This document shows, one piece after another, positions 33,501 through 45,500 of a stretch of 64,000 bases of DNA; within the stretch, counting starts at the first letter, position 1, and each line of letters begins with the position of its first letter. Both the position numbers and the translations under genes were made by a program. The notes beneath the pieces are model-generated. The model ran no database searches and was not told the DNA's origin. It saw only the letters and a list, made by a program, of their open reading frames with translations. The stretch comes from Lophius americanus (Eukaryota; Chordata; Actinopteri; Lophiiformes; Lophiidae), in contig JBBDHG010000030.1 of the NCBI GenBank assembly GCA_037951165.1, forward strand, positions 1,557,001 to 1,621,000, given 5' to 3'.

Positions 33501-36500
33501 AATTTAATGTTATAGCTAACGTAAGCCAATTTCAACTGTCAATGCTAAAGATAGCTAACGTCAGTTATATCTTAAGTTGGCTAATTAAAGCTTTTAAAGC
33601 TAACGTTAGCTACTTTCAGTTATCTTAGCTTATGTTAGCAAATGACAATCGTCATAGCTAAAGTTAGCTAATTTACGATGTTACAGCTATTGTTGGTTCA
33701 TTTCAACTATGTTCGCTAAAGTTAGCCCTTGACAACGTCATGACATCATCATATCATTGATTAGCTAGTTGGGTAAGTTGATAATTGACCCTTTTTCCCT
33801 TTATTGAATGACATTAGCTTAGCATTTTTGATGGTGTAACAAACCCTGAAACAGCCCGAGGATGAAACCAATAGTTGGCGGACTGAATTATTCCCAGGAG
33901 GATATTCCCGTGTTCTATTACTGTTGTCATGGCAACAACAATAAGCAGCGTGATGATGGCCAAGACTCAACTGTTGACTAATTCTTTAAAACTGAAATAA
34001 TATTTTCCCTTACTACAGTGGTAACCAAGTACTAGAATGAATGTTTACGATGACCAGCAGTAGGGAATTCGGACTACCGATCTGCTTTTATCGTAACAGC
34101 TTCTGTTGGGAAATTGTTTAATTTGAGGGTGCTGTCTTCTTTAAGGGTAATTTGTTGTCATTTGTACTTTCCTTTTTTTTAGCCCAGAATGGATTTGCAA
34201 GACTTATGGGTCTTGACAACTCGAGTCCTTTGACTGAAAACGAAGGCCTCGACAGCGGCCTCGGCGACGCCCCGCTTCCCTCCGACAGAAAGATGGCCAG
34301 CCCTTCAGAAAACGTGGAAACAGAAATATCAGAAGTTGTGGAAAAGTCCAGAACAAAACTCAAAACTAGAAGCATGACAAGAGTTTCCAAATGTACTGAT
34401 GCCCCGCTTAATCTGTCCACAAGGACAGACGAGGCAGAAGGTAAACCTTTAAGAAAGTCCTCACAGCGGAAGCCTAAGAGCGACAACACGCTTGATCATA
34501 AACAGAAGAAAAGTTTGGAGAAAGTCGCAGAGTGGCTCTTGAAAGTTCCTTCTGAAGGAAGCCTTTTGGAGAATCCCAGCGAAGAAGACTCTGACAGCGG
34601 CTCCTCAACTTCAACGATAGATATCTGGCAACGCGATAACGCCGTGCTTCCTGGAAGGGAGGATCGCGCCAAAGCCCTTGAGGAGCAGGTGTTTGGTGCC
34701 GTGTACAAACGAGAGCGAAGAAGCGGCAGGATCTCTCCTCCACATAACGTCATAGCCAGACGCTTGAAAACCAAAAGGAAAAAATCGGAAGCATTTTCCC
34801 CTGCTGATGCTGTAGAGAAGACGATCGCGGAAGATAAAAGTGAAGACGTGAAGGATGTCGACAGTAATTTATTTAAAGAGGCAGAGCAGGAAGTTTTGAA
34901 GGACATATTCAGCCAAGAGTCGACCGACACCTTTGGAAAAAACGTAAATAACATCCAAGACCAGGCAGCCGATGTTAGAAAACAGCGACCAGAAAGAAAG
35001 TCTAAGAAGAAGACGGCTTCTACTGACCAACAGGTTGACAGGGATTTGCTCGAGCAAGAAAGCACAGAGAAAAAGACCGACAAGAGGAAAAAAACAAGGA
35101 CCGCAAAGGGCAAACCCGCCAGAGCGACAGAACCTCTCCTTTTGGTTGGGGTTCAGAATAGACAAACCAGTCCTGAGAAGAGACGCAAGTCTGGGGAAGT
35201 TCAAGTTCATATTGAGAACTATCCAAGCAGCGAGGAAAGGGCGGTCCCTGTCACGAGGAACGCCAGGAGAAGTCGACGACTTCAAGTCTTCACCGAGGAG
35301 GTCCAGAAAGATCTAAAGAAGGTGATCTCTGGGAGGAAGGGAGCGGTGGACGACAAGACACCTCCTAAGAGTAGAAATGGATGCGTTTATAATCAAGACT
35401 TCGAAGGGATAGAAAACCTTGAGGGAGTGTCTTGTTTGGGTTCAAGTGAAGGCAACGTTCCGGAGACCGAGCTTTTGCCTGAAAGTGGTCCAACAAATCT
35501 GGGCCGGGAATCTGTGGTGGATCCAACACTTGCAGTCAATGCGTGTGGCGAGGTCGAACACGAGGAGGACAAGAACGACAGCGAGATGGACACCGAACAA
35601 CTGGTCAGGAGCTTTAAAACGACTAAAAGGAAGTCTTTCCGTCTCGGCTGTCCAAAGGCGAAAAGGACCCGTAGTTCGGACCAAGAAAATGGTTTTAATG
35701 TCGAGGTAGAGGAGACTCTGAATAGTTTGGGATCTGCAAAAGGTCCGATGAAGATGTGTGAAAACAACCTAGAGGCGTTAAGAGGTGACGAGAACTCGTC
35801 AGATGTGATCTACCCATCCAACGATCCCGGAATGACAGGGATGGTGGTCCCTGAGGAACCTGAACAATCTGTGGTGGAACCCTCGAGTCCTGACAGCGCT
35901 GGCGCCGACAGCGTCTCAAGGAATGTTGTCAGCAGTCCCCTCACACCGAATAAAGTGTCCAAGTGTGAAGTGGAAAGCCCCCGACTCTCTTATGTCCCCA
36001 ATGTGGTTGAGTCCGGGTTCTGTTTAACGACCGTCCAACACAACGAATCTTCAAAGTCCTCTCAGATGGCAGAGAACATACTTACCTCGAGGGAGGAGGT
36101 ACCAGACAGCGCTTCGGCGCCAAATTCCAACGCTGGCCTTATTCCAAACGTAGAGTCCTCTTTAACTCCTGAAGGCCTCGTCCACCAGGTAAAGTCCAGC
36201 GACGGTAGCGAGGAGGCCAGCGCTCGGTCCTCCATCAGGGGCAGGTGCAAGAAAAGAACCCGGGCCCAGAGACTGGATTCTTTGTCCGATTCCTCAGATT
36301 TCATCGGAGACGAGTTACCGGCTTTGACGGACATTTTCGGCACTTCAGCTCCTCGGCCGGCGACGGCTCGGGATCGTGGAGACTCCAGAGATGCTAGCAG
36401 ACGTGAGGTTGCTCCGGGTTTCAGCCGCCCACCTTCATGCCCCAGTCCTGACTGCGTTGGGTCCAGCCAGGCGTCAGTGGACTTGTTTGGAACGCCAGAG

Positions 36501-39500
36501 GAATGTGAGTCGATTCCTAGCAGTTGAAATCGTTTCCTACGCCTTTAGTACAGGATTTATGGATGACTCTGAGTCGACGTTTTGCAATGATTGTCATTTG
36601 CTCCAATAGTCAGTGAGTTCCACTTTTGAAGTGTATTTAATTGTGTATTGTGCCCCAAGATTATTTATATTCATTGTGCTTTAAAGGTGCAGTCTGTAAA
36701 ATGTAGTGTCACCTAGTGTTACCCCTCCCGATCTACAAAATGATGTCGTCTGCCGCCGCCTGCCGAGGCACGAGATCCAGCTCAATAGATACATTTAGAA
36801 ACGGTATTTAGCTTTTATGTAAGAAAACCAACATATTGTAGATTATATGATAATGTATGAATGAACGAGTTTTTCCTGAAATTAACATAGAACAAAAGAG
36901 CGGCAAAGGTTCTGAAAATAAGACTACGACAGTAGGAAAACCCAAATGTCTCACTGACGGAAGCAAAAACCAGATGAAACAACTCAATGAAATGAAATCG
37001 AAAACAGCAAATCGGTGATAAACAGGCCCAACATAAGTCTGTATTATTTAATAAGTCTGTTGTTTCCTTCCGCTGAACTGCTTTCTCTGCGATCACTTCC
37101 TGTCTGCAGGTGAGGCCGCTGTGAATGATGCCAGTCATTCCGTGGAGTCGTCCCAGTTTTCAAGTGAAGTCCTAGTCACACAGGTAAATAAGGTCGTGTG
37201 AATAAATACATCCTCCCTGTGATGTCACGCCGCGCCCAACAGAGGGCAGTCTCCTCCTCCCGATCCAAGCTGTCACCGCCAGGTGATTGAAGACCTCCGC
37301 AGATTTACAAATTGCTTTTCATTTACCTGAGAGGAAACGGCGCCTCGGAGACGATTTTCATTTTCTGTCCCATCCATCATCCAGCGCCCTCGTTTTATCT
37401 GTGTTTGACGGGAGGTTTCAAGTCTCACACCTCCAGTGTTTACAGAGGACCGGAGAGGACACACGATTGGTTCAATTATCACCATCCGCCAAACCGACAT
37501 GTTCGCTATAATAGAATCTCTGACTCGCTCTCCTGCGTTCTTCGTGCAGAGAGACGACAGACAAACTGAAAATGTTTTCAGGTATACTTTTAATTTCTCT
37601 GTAGCTTCGGTTCCTCTGCGAGTTCAGCTGTCAAAGAATTCACTCGTTTGTTTCCCTGTAGTTTTGATTTCTTTGGAGCTACAGTTTCTCTGTAGCAGGG
37701 CATCCCCAAAACAACATGTGTGATGAAGGCCCACCGGTCCGGCCTGGGGGGCCTTCATCAGGGTGGTACCTTCTGAGGCAACAGGAGTTCTATGAGTCTG
37801 CTTGGCTTTGATGTTTGATTGGAAGGGACCGGTCCTCTGGTGAGAGCACATCAGTGAAATGACCATGTGACCTGGAGTGGTTTAGAGAGGTCCTGAGAAG
37901 ACGGGGGATTTGTTCAATCATCATCGTCAATCAAATCGAAGCCAGTTCCTCACAAATATTCAGTTTTTCTATAACCTTTAACTTTCTCTCCTTCGTTCCT
38001 TCCGTCTAGATCAGGGTTAAAAATCATCTGTTGTTTTTTTTCGTTGTTGGGACTTATTTATAGCAAGAATCTGTCCCTCATTTGTTTATGCACCCTCCCT
38101 CTCCTCTCACGCCCAAGTGTTTTGTACTATTAATGTTAAATGTTGCTTTATCTTTTTGTGTTTCAGCAAAAGGTGGAGATGCAGGAGGAGCTGCTGAGGC
38201 TGGAGAAGCTGATGGCGCTGGTGTCAGAGGTGCTTCAGGAGAAAGAAGGCGGTCCTGCAAAAACCAACCAGAGCAGCAAAGATGCTGGTGAATACTTGAC
38301 CGTTCATACAAGAAATCACATGTTTACATTAAAGATTAACCGCAAGTTTACATCTAAGAAAGACACTAAGATAAAAACAGACAGGAAACTGTAAAAAAGA
38401 AAAATGTCAGCGTTATAATGAGGCCAAAAATGACTTTTAGATGGACGAATGGAGGGATAAACTGAAGGAAGAGATGGCTATGACTGAATAAGTCATAGAC
38501 ATAGTATGATATAATGATGACAAAGAATTGTCATCATTGATACCAGCCAGTAGAGGGCAGCATCATGTGGTTATTGTCTCTGTCTGCTTCATCACACAGG
38601 AACATATTTCTCTCTCTCTATAGTTTGCTGCTAATGAACAATTAGTTTCGGCATCCACAAATATTCTAAATTCCTCCTCCACCTCTTTGCTTTCACTGAT
38701 AGATGATTGTTTCTCTTCCTCAGGCCAAGGCGCTCACAGACCCGGCCCCCACGAACGGGACAGCAGGGCTGAACAGTAAGTAGATTGGCTACAGTTTTTT
38801 GAACTCCAACATATCCAAAGGATCATTGGCCAGAAACAAATAACAGCATCATTAAAAATAACGCTTGTGTCGCAGAAGTTATTAGATCCGACTACAGTGA
38901 AAGTAGGAATAACTGCCCAACATGAGGCAAGAGGAACAGTTCAGCCAAACCTGAGTCTTTATCTCCTCCCCTCATGCTGAGGAAACGTCTGGAGAAGGTT
39001 CCCAATCCTCCTCAGCATTTACCTCCGTTTTCTGGTGTTTCTATTCTACCACGGATTCAGTTTCTCTGTAGTTTCAGCTTCTCTCGTTCCCTTTTCTTTA
39101 ACTTAATTAATCCCCACAGAGTGGACCCAGTTGTTATGGCAGCGCCGAGAAGTTCAGAGAGTGGCATTAAGAGTGAGAGACAGTAGGATGGTGTGTAGAC
39201 ATACAGCGGAATAAGAAATATTATATACATGTATATAAATATGTATATATACACATAAGAATATATATACACTTATATAAATATGGTATAAAAAAATTAA
39301 TTTCAATTCATTTTCTCTTTAGTTGTAATTTCTCTTTAGTTTCTATGTCTGTAGTATCAGTTTCTCTGTAGTTTCAGTTTATATGTAGTTTCAGTTTATA
39401 TGTAGTTTCATTTTCTCTGTAGTTTGTTTCTATGTAGTTTCAGTTTCTCTGTAGTTTCAGTTTCTATGTAGTTTCAGTTTCTCTGTAGTTTGTTTCTCTG

Positions 39501-42500
39501 TAGTATCAGTTCTCTGTAGTTTCCATTTGTCTGTAGTTTCAGTTTGTAGTTTCAGTAGTGAATGAAGTGATGGTTTCCGGTTGTCTGTTCTGTCTTGTTT
39601 GAATATTCTCACTTTTATTTGTTAGTATGGGAAACAGATATTCACCAACATGGCTGAAGGAATTTCGACGTGTTTCCTCCTCCATTAGACCCGCCCACAT
39701 CTCTAAGAATCTGGATGCACGTCCTCGAGGACAAAGCCTGGTTGTTCTGATCCAATGACAGCCCATGTCTCTGATGATTCTTCCTTGTTGTTGGCATGCT
39801 GGTCAGTTATTTCTGTCTCACTTCCTTGTAGTTCAGGAGGAACAGAGATGCAGGTGTGAGACTCAATATTTGTTCAAATGAAATCAGTATAAAGATGAAA
39901 TGTTTTTGGACATTACTTTGTGTATTTCTCTGCTCGGAGAATTGTTTGCATTATAAATGGATCCGTGACTCACTGCTACGGAACCATAAGGGGAACATTT
40001 GGCGTGAGATTGTTCTGTCAGTGTGTGATTAAGGGAGGACGTTAGCGTCTGTGTGAATGATGCATCTGGAGACGACAGGAGGATCATCTCGCTAACGACG
40101 CCAGAATCTGCTAATGCTGCTAAGAATAAAAAAGTCATTACTGACTTGGTCTGATGGAGCACTTAGAGGGAACCTGTGACGCCACAGTCATTTATATTCT
40201 CTCCCGCTCCCAAAGTCTTGCCTTGCCTTGCATGGTTCCAGAAGCCGTCCTCCAGGCAAGATGGGGGGGAAGGACCGGTGCGGCTATTATTCAGATGAAG
40301 TATGGACACTTGATGATGTTTTCACTGTCAAACATACATTATTCATTGTTTCTATTCTTGTCATTGTTTCATTTTTACCGTGCAGCTTTGGTGCTAAAGC
40401 GTCTTTGATATAGTGTCGTGTGGATCCTCGTATTTGGGCCCCGGTACTTAATGAAAACCATGAGATCCTGTATTATGTACATTTTTACAGCTCGCCGCTC
40501 CAATAATTTGCGAGAGTTTGCTGCAAAGTGGGTCATTGAGCGCTTTGAAGGTGTCACTAAACTCTTTGAGCTCGGCACCGTGCTGGTTCTTTGTAGTCAG
40601 GTGCTTTTGTTGGCCATAAGCGGTGCTGTTGCCTGAAGGCGGCGTTGTAAAGCGGAATCTTTGTTATATGGTGGTATAAGGTGGTGTCGTCGACTGAAGG
40701 TGATTTTCAGGCGGTAACATCGACATGATGTCGTGAGGATGATGTCACCGATTATAAAGTGTTGTTTCTCTGTAAAGTGTTAGAGGTGGTTTCTTCACTG
40801 GGTTCTCCTCTGGCTCACATTCAGACTTTTCTTTCTGCGGAGGAGTTTCAGGTGTTTATCTGAACTAAGGATGATTACAGATTTGTGGGAAGAATCAATG
40901 TAAGAGTCGGAACCTTCTTGATTAAACGCTTTTTCTACTTTTCCCTCATTATATTTTTTCTTTCCCTCTTCTCAGCTGTTTATCGATATTCTCTCAAACC
41001 CACCGGTTCCAGGCGCAGCTCTGGTCAGAGTTGATGGCCTGCAAGTTTCCTTTGTTGCTAAAATCACAAACTTAAAGACAAGAGCGCCGGCTAAAATAGA
41101 AACGCTCGCCATAATGTATCAATCGTTGAGGGTCCGGATAGGACGGCATCGGGCTGGTCGACACGCTGCTGTCTCACAACACATAGTCTTTATTAAAAAT
41201 GTCTCGATCCTGTAAACAATATCAAAATGATGCAGGTAAACAACAACAACAAAGTTACAATGACGGTTACTCAAACAGTCCAGGCCTCCTGTCAGACAAC
41301 GCACAACGGCACCATTGCCATGACAACAGTGACCCTGATTAGGGCGCCATGTTGTCTCATTTGGTTGAGTGTTGTTCTTCTGCTTGCAGGAGAATTGATC
41401 CAGAAGCGGAACCAGAATCCCTAACGACACCATCTGATGCTGTACAGAACCGCAGCACCACAGAACCGGGTAAAGACAACCGAAGACTCTGTGTACGATT
41501 TACAAAGTCCTTTTCTTTCTCACTGTGACCCTTCCTCTTCATCATCAGCAGCGCAGCTCTCCGGTCACACGGTGGCGGATGTAAAGGTCACAGCAGCGCC
41601 AGAAGCCAGAACATCGGGCAGCGATGGGTCGCCGTCAGATGAACAGGAAGACAAAGAAAACAACACTCCTCAGAGGGAGAAGAATAAAGCCAAGATGGTT
41701 CTGGTGTCGTCTGGGTTAGGGCCCAATGAGCAGGTGACCAGTCACCCATGACACATCCCTCCTGAATGACCCGTCCACCAGTGACTTGACGTCAGTACCA
41801 GGTTTTGACCTGATGACGGTACCAGGTTGTAATCTGATGTCGGTATCAGGTGTGGCCTGATGTTGGTACCAAATTGTGACCTGATGAACGGTTCTGATTC
41901 TGTCGTCCGTAGAACATGGTGAAAAAGTTTGCCAAGCGAGTCGGAGCACGCGTGGTTTCCAGGGTGACGGCGGAGGTGAGCCACGTCATCATGCACACAG
42001 GTAAGAGCGTGAGACTTCTCCCAGCGACTCTATTAGACATCTGAGAAACCTTCGCAGAATCACGATCCCCTGTTCTCCGTGGAGATGATGCCGGCGGCTG
42101 ATGACACACTCTGATGGATCATTTTTAATTTGTCCCCTCATGAGCCGTCGGTGACGACCTTTTGCTCGTTAAATAAATGGCAGCTGTTGTCAGGGTAACC
42201 TCAATATGCGACTTCTGGTCCTCGTGATCTTTACAGAGAGAGGTTAGGGAGAAGCTGGAGGTGCTGAAATAAAATAATCATCATTAAAGACGGAGCTGCT
42301 TGCTGAATATAAACCAACAGAAAATGTAACCAACTAATGGAGCAGGATTGGAGCCTGAGAAAGCAGAACATGTACGGCAGTCAGGAGAAATCCAATGCCG
42401 ACTATTAGGACTCATTATAGATGGGACTGAGGATGAAATACTGCTCTCACGCTCCATGAGGACGCGCCTCTCAGGTTATGGAAGAACTATTAATAGCTTT

Positions 42501-45500
42501 TTATCCTCGCTGCTTTGAGATGATTTTGACCAAGTTTCATTTTCGGCGTCATCAAATCTCTTAGGCGAGTCATTTAAAGTACAACTCAGAGAATTTGCAA
42601 CGAGTTTGGGTCATGGCTCCAGACTCATGCAGCGTGTGCGGTTTGGAACAGGTTGAAACACGGATGTCCGGGTTATAACTTCCTGTTTCATGGCGTTCAT
42701 TCGAAACGTAATAGCCCCCCCCTTCTGGCAAACAAACGCCATTGATCACATGATCTCCAACACGCATTGCAGGGGGATAACAAGGAAATCTTTTTTTACT
42801 TAAATAATAATCTCAAACAGTCCACTTTGACTCAACCCTAAATATGTCAGCGATATGCTCTGAGATCAGATCCCAATCCGACTTAATAATGAAGATAATA
42901 CTGTCAACTATTTTTGTCTGAGCTCAGTAAGAAAACAACCTTCATTTAGAGACAAGTGGACTTAAGGTTGGGAGGTTAAGGACGAGAAACTGTGTTTTCC
43001 AGGAAAAGCGCCCCCTAATGATTAAAATATGAATTATTAAAGTGAAATAATAAAAATACAGGAAGGATTTGTTGGGTTGATTCACATGAGCTTATTTTGA
43101 CATAATACGGCGTATGCCTGAGAAGTAACAGCCGTAAAATCTGTCTTCCGGTCGATTCATACGCACCGTAATTCAGAATATAGCGGACAAACGGTTGCGG
43201 TGACTCGAAGAATCTGTGGAGGTTATGATAATTCCATGATATGTAATAAATAATAAATGACAAAGAGTTCCACGTCCATCAGGTGTGTTTGCATCACCTT
43301 GGTGCCTATGGACAGGTAAGGCCCAAAATAATTTATCTTCAGTGTCAGTAACATCGTACCTGTTACTTTGTGTGAGTAATCTCTGTCCTCGCCTGAGGAA
43401 TGAAAGTTTCATTATTTTTATTTTTTTTTAGATTAAAACGTCTGTAACATTATTTTACAGTAATGCCATGAAACAAAACAATCAAGGAATTTGGTCAGAA
43501 ACTCTTTGAATACTTCTGCATCACATTTGATAGAAACACCACAAAGCTCACGTTATTCTACACAGTTTTTGTGGGAAAGAACCGGGAGGACCTGTTGGAT
43601 AGCCAAAGGAACCAAAATGTGCCAAAAATGGGATTCTGAAGTCAGAGAGGGATTCTGATTACAAAATGCCAGAAATGTCCACTAGGTGGAGCTGTATAAA
43701 CATACTGCAACTTTTAGCAGTCTTATAAATGTCAAGAATTGTGCAATGTTTAAAAAAAAGAATGTAAAAACTAGGTAACAGCCTGATATTGGGCAGAAAA
43801 CAGGTGGGACAAAACAAAAGTTTTAATATTATGGTATGTTTGTGCATTTTCTGCTCCAGATGAAGAGATGGTGTGTGAGCGCACGCTGAAGTACTTCCTG
43901 GGAATCGCTGGCAGGAAGTGGGTGGTGAGCTTCCAGTGTAAGTCCTGAGTCCATTAGCAGCGTGGAGCGTTACATCACCAGCCTGCTGGTTGGTCTGACG
44001 ATAAGTTGTTTTTGTCCCTGCAGGGATTTCAGAGTGCTTCAGGCTGAAGAAGCTCTCAGATGAGGTTCGTGCTCCCCGTTACGCCTCCATGTTGAATTAA
44101 GGCTGCATTCGATTCTTTGTGGTACCTCATAAATTATTTGTCGTCCATTCGCGTTAGTAATTCACACGAGGTTCTAGAGCTTTGTTTAACTTTGTGCGGC
44201 AAATTCAGAACGTTGAACTCGGCTGATGCTGAATTATTTTTCCGCAGAGTCTCTTTGAGGTCAGAGGTGACGTTGTGAACGGATCCAACCACCAGGGTCC
44301 AAAAAGAGCGCGCACAACGCCACACAACAATGTGAGTTCCCCCCCCCCCCCCCCCCCCCCCCACGGAACAGGAAGTAGATAAACTAGCCCCCAGACTCAG
44401 ATTTGGCTTTGAGATTTCACCGCGCCGCTCCAGAGATAATGTGCTACCAATAAATGATCCTTGTGATCCAGAGAAGAACAAGGATGAGAGTGACGGAAAA
44501 CTGGAATATTTCCATGCAAAGAGTTCGCAATTCCCCAACCATTGCCTGGATATGATAGTTGAAATTAGCTAACTTAAGGTATAAGGGCATAAATTAGCAA
44601 ATTTGATCTGTGACAGCCAAAATTGGCTAACTTCATCACTGGCAGCCGACTATTGCTAGCTTAAGCTATGATTGCTGACAGTAACTGAATATAGCTATTT
44701 TTGCTGACATTCGCTAATTCTAGGTAGTTGAAATTAGCTAACTTTAGCTATGGTAAAGGGTATTAGCTTACTTAGGTAATGTCAGCTTTAATAGCTTAAC
44801 TTTAACTACAATCGCTAAAATTTACCAGCGCTAGCAATCATAACAAAAAATAACTTGCATTAGCTATCATAGCCAAAAATAGCTAACATTAGGTACTACA
44901 GCTGGACCTGGTGTGGGTTTATTTTTTAAGACTGACCAGGAGAAAGAAAGAGAAAGTTTTAGGTTATAAGAGGTAAGTAATATCAGTATTCTTCCTGCCT
45001 TTGTCAGACCAGCCGGCTCGGTTCTGAATATTACTAATCCCGGAAGTTTCATTGGCCGTGTCGCTCCCTTTGAATGTCCACCGCTAATTGAATTAGCCAA
45101 GTCATTTCGGCGTATTAAAGTGGCGGTGCAGACAGATAGTCCTGTTTGTTCTTTCTGGCCTGGACCGGTGTTACTGTGACGACCAGCTGGATGTTATTGC
45201 TCAGGAGCTCCAACACATCTGAGGGACATTAGGTGTTGTCTTAATTAAAAATCTGTCTGAGAACCGCTTCTTCATCTCAGGCGTAATGATCACTGGATGG
45301 ACAGGGAGAGCTCAGGAGTTTCTGCACATGCTGCTGGTTTCCAGAGGAGTTGGTAATGGTGTGTAAACTCACCGACCCAGACAGCAATAAAAAACATCCT
45401 GTCCGCCTCTTTGTTTCCCTGTGGCTGCTCAAAGCGCAGTCAACTCAAATTTACAGCCAGCACAAAAGACAGAAAGAATGAGGTGAAAAGTTTCTGCTCA

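Noticed and set aside
34496..35113. 205-codon minus-strand frame
   Set aside because: Shadow of the large brca1 exon on the other strand.
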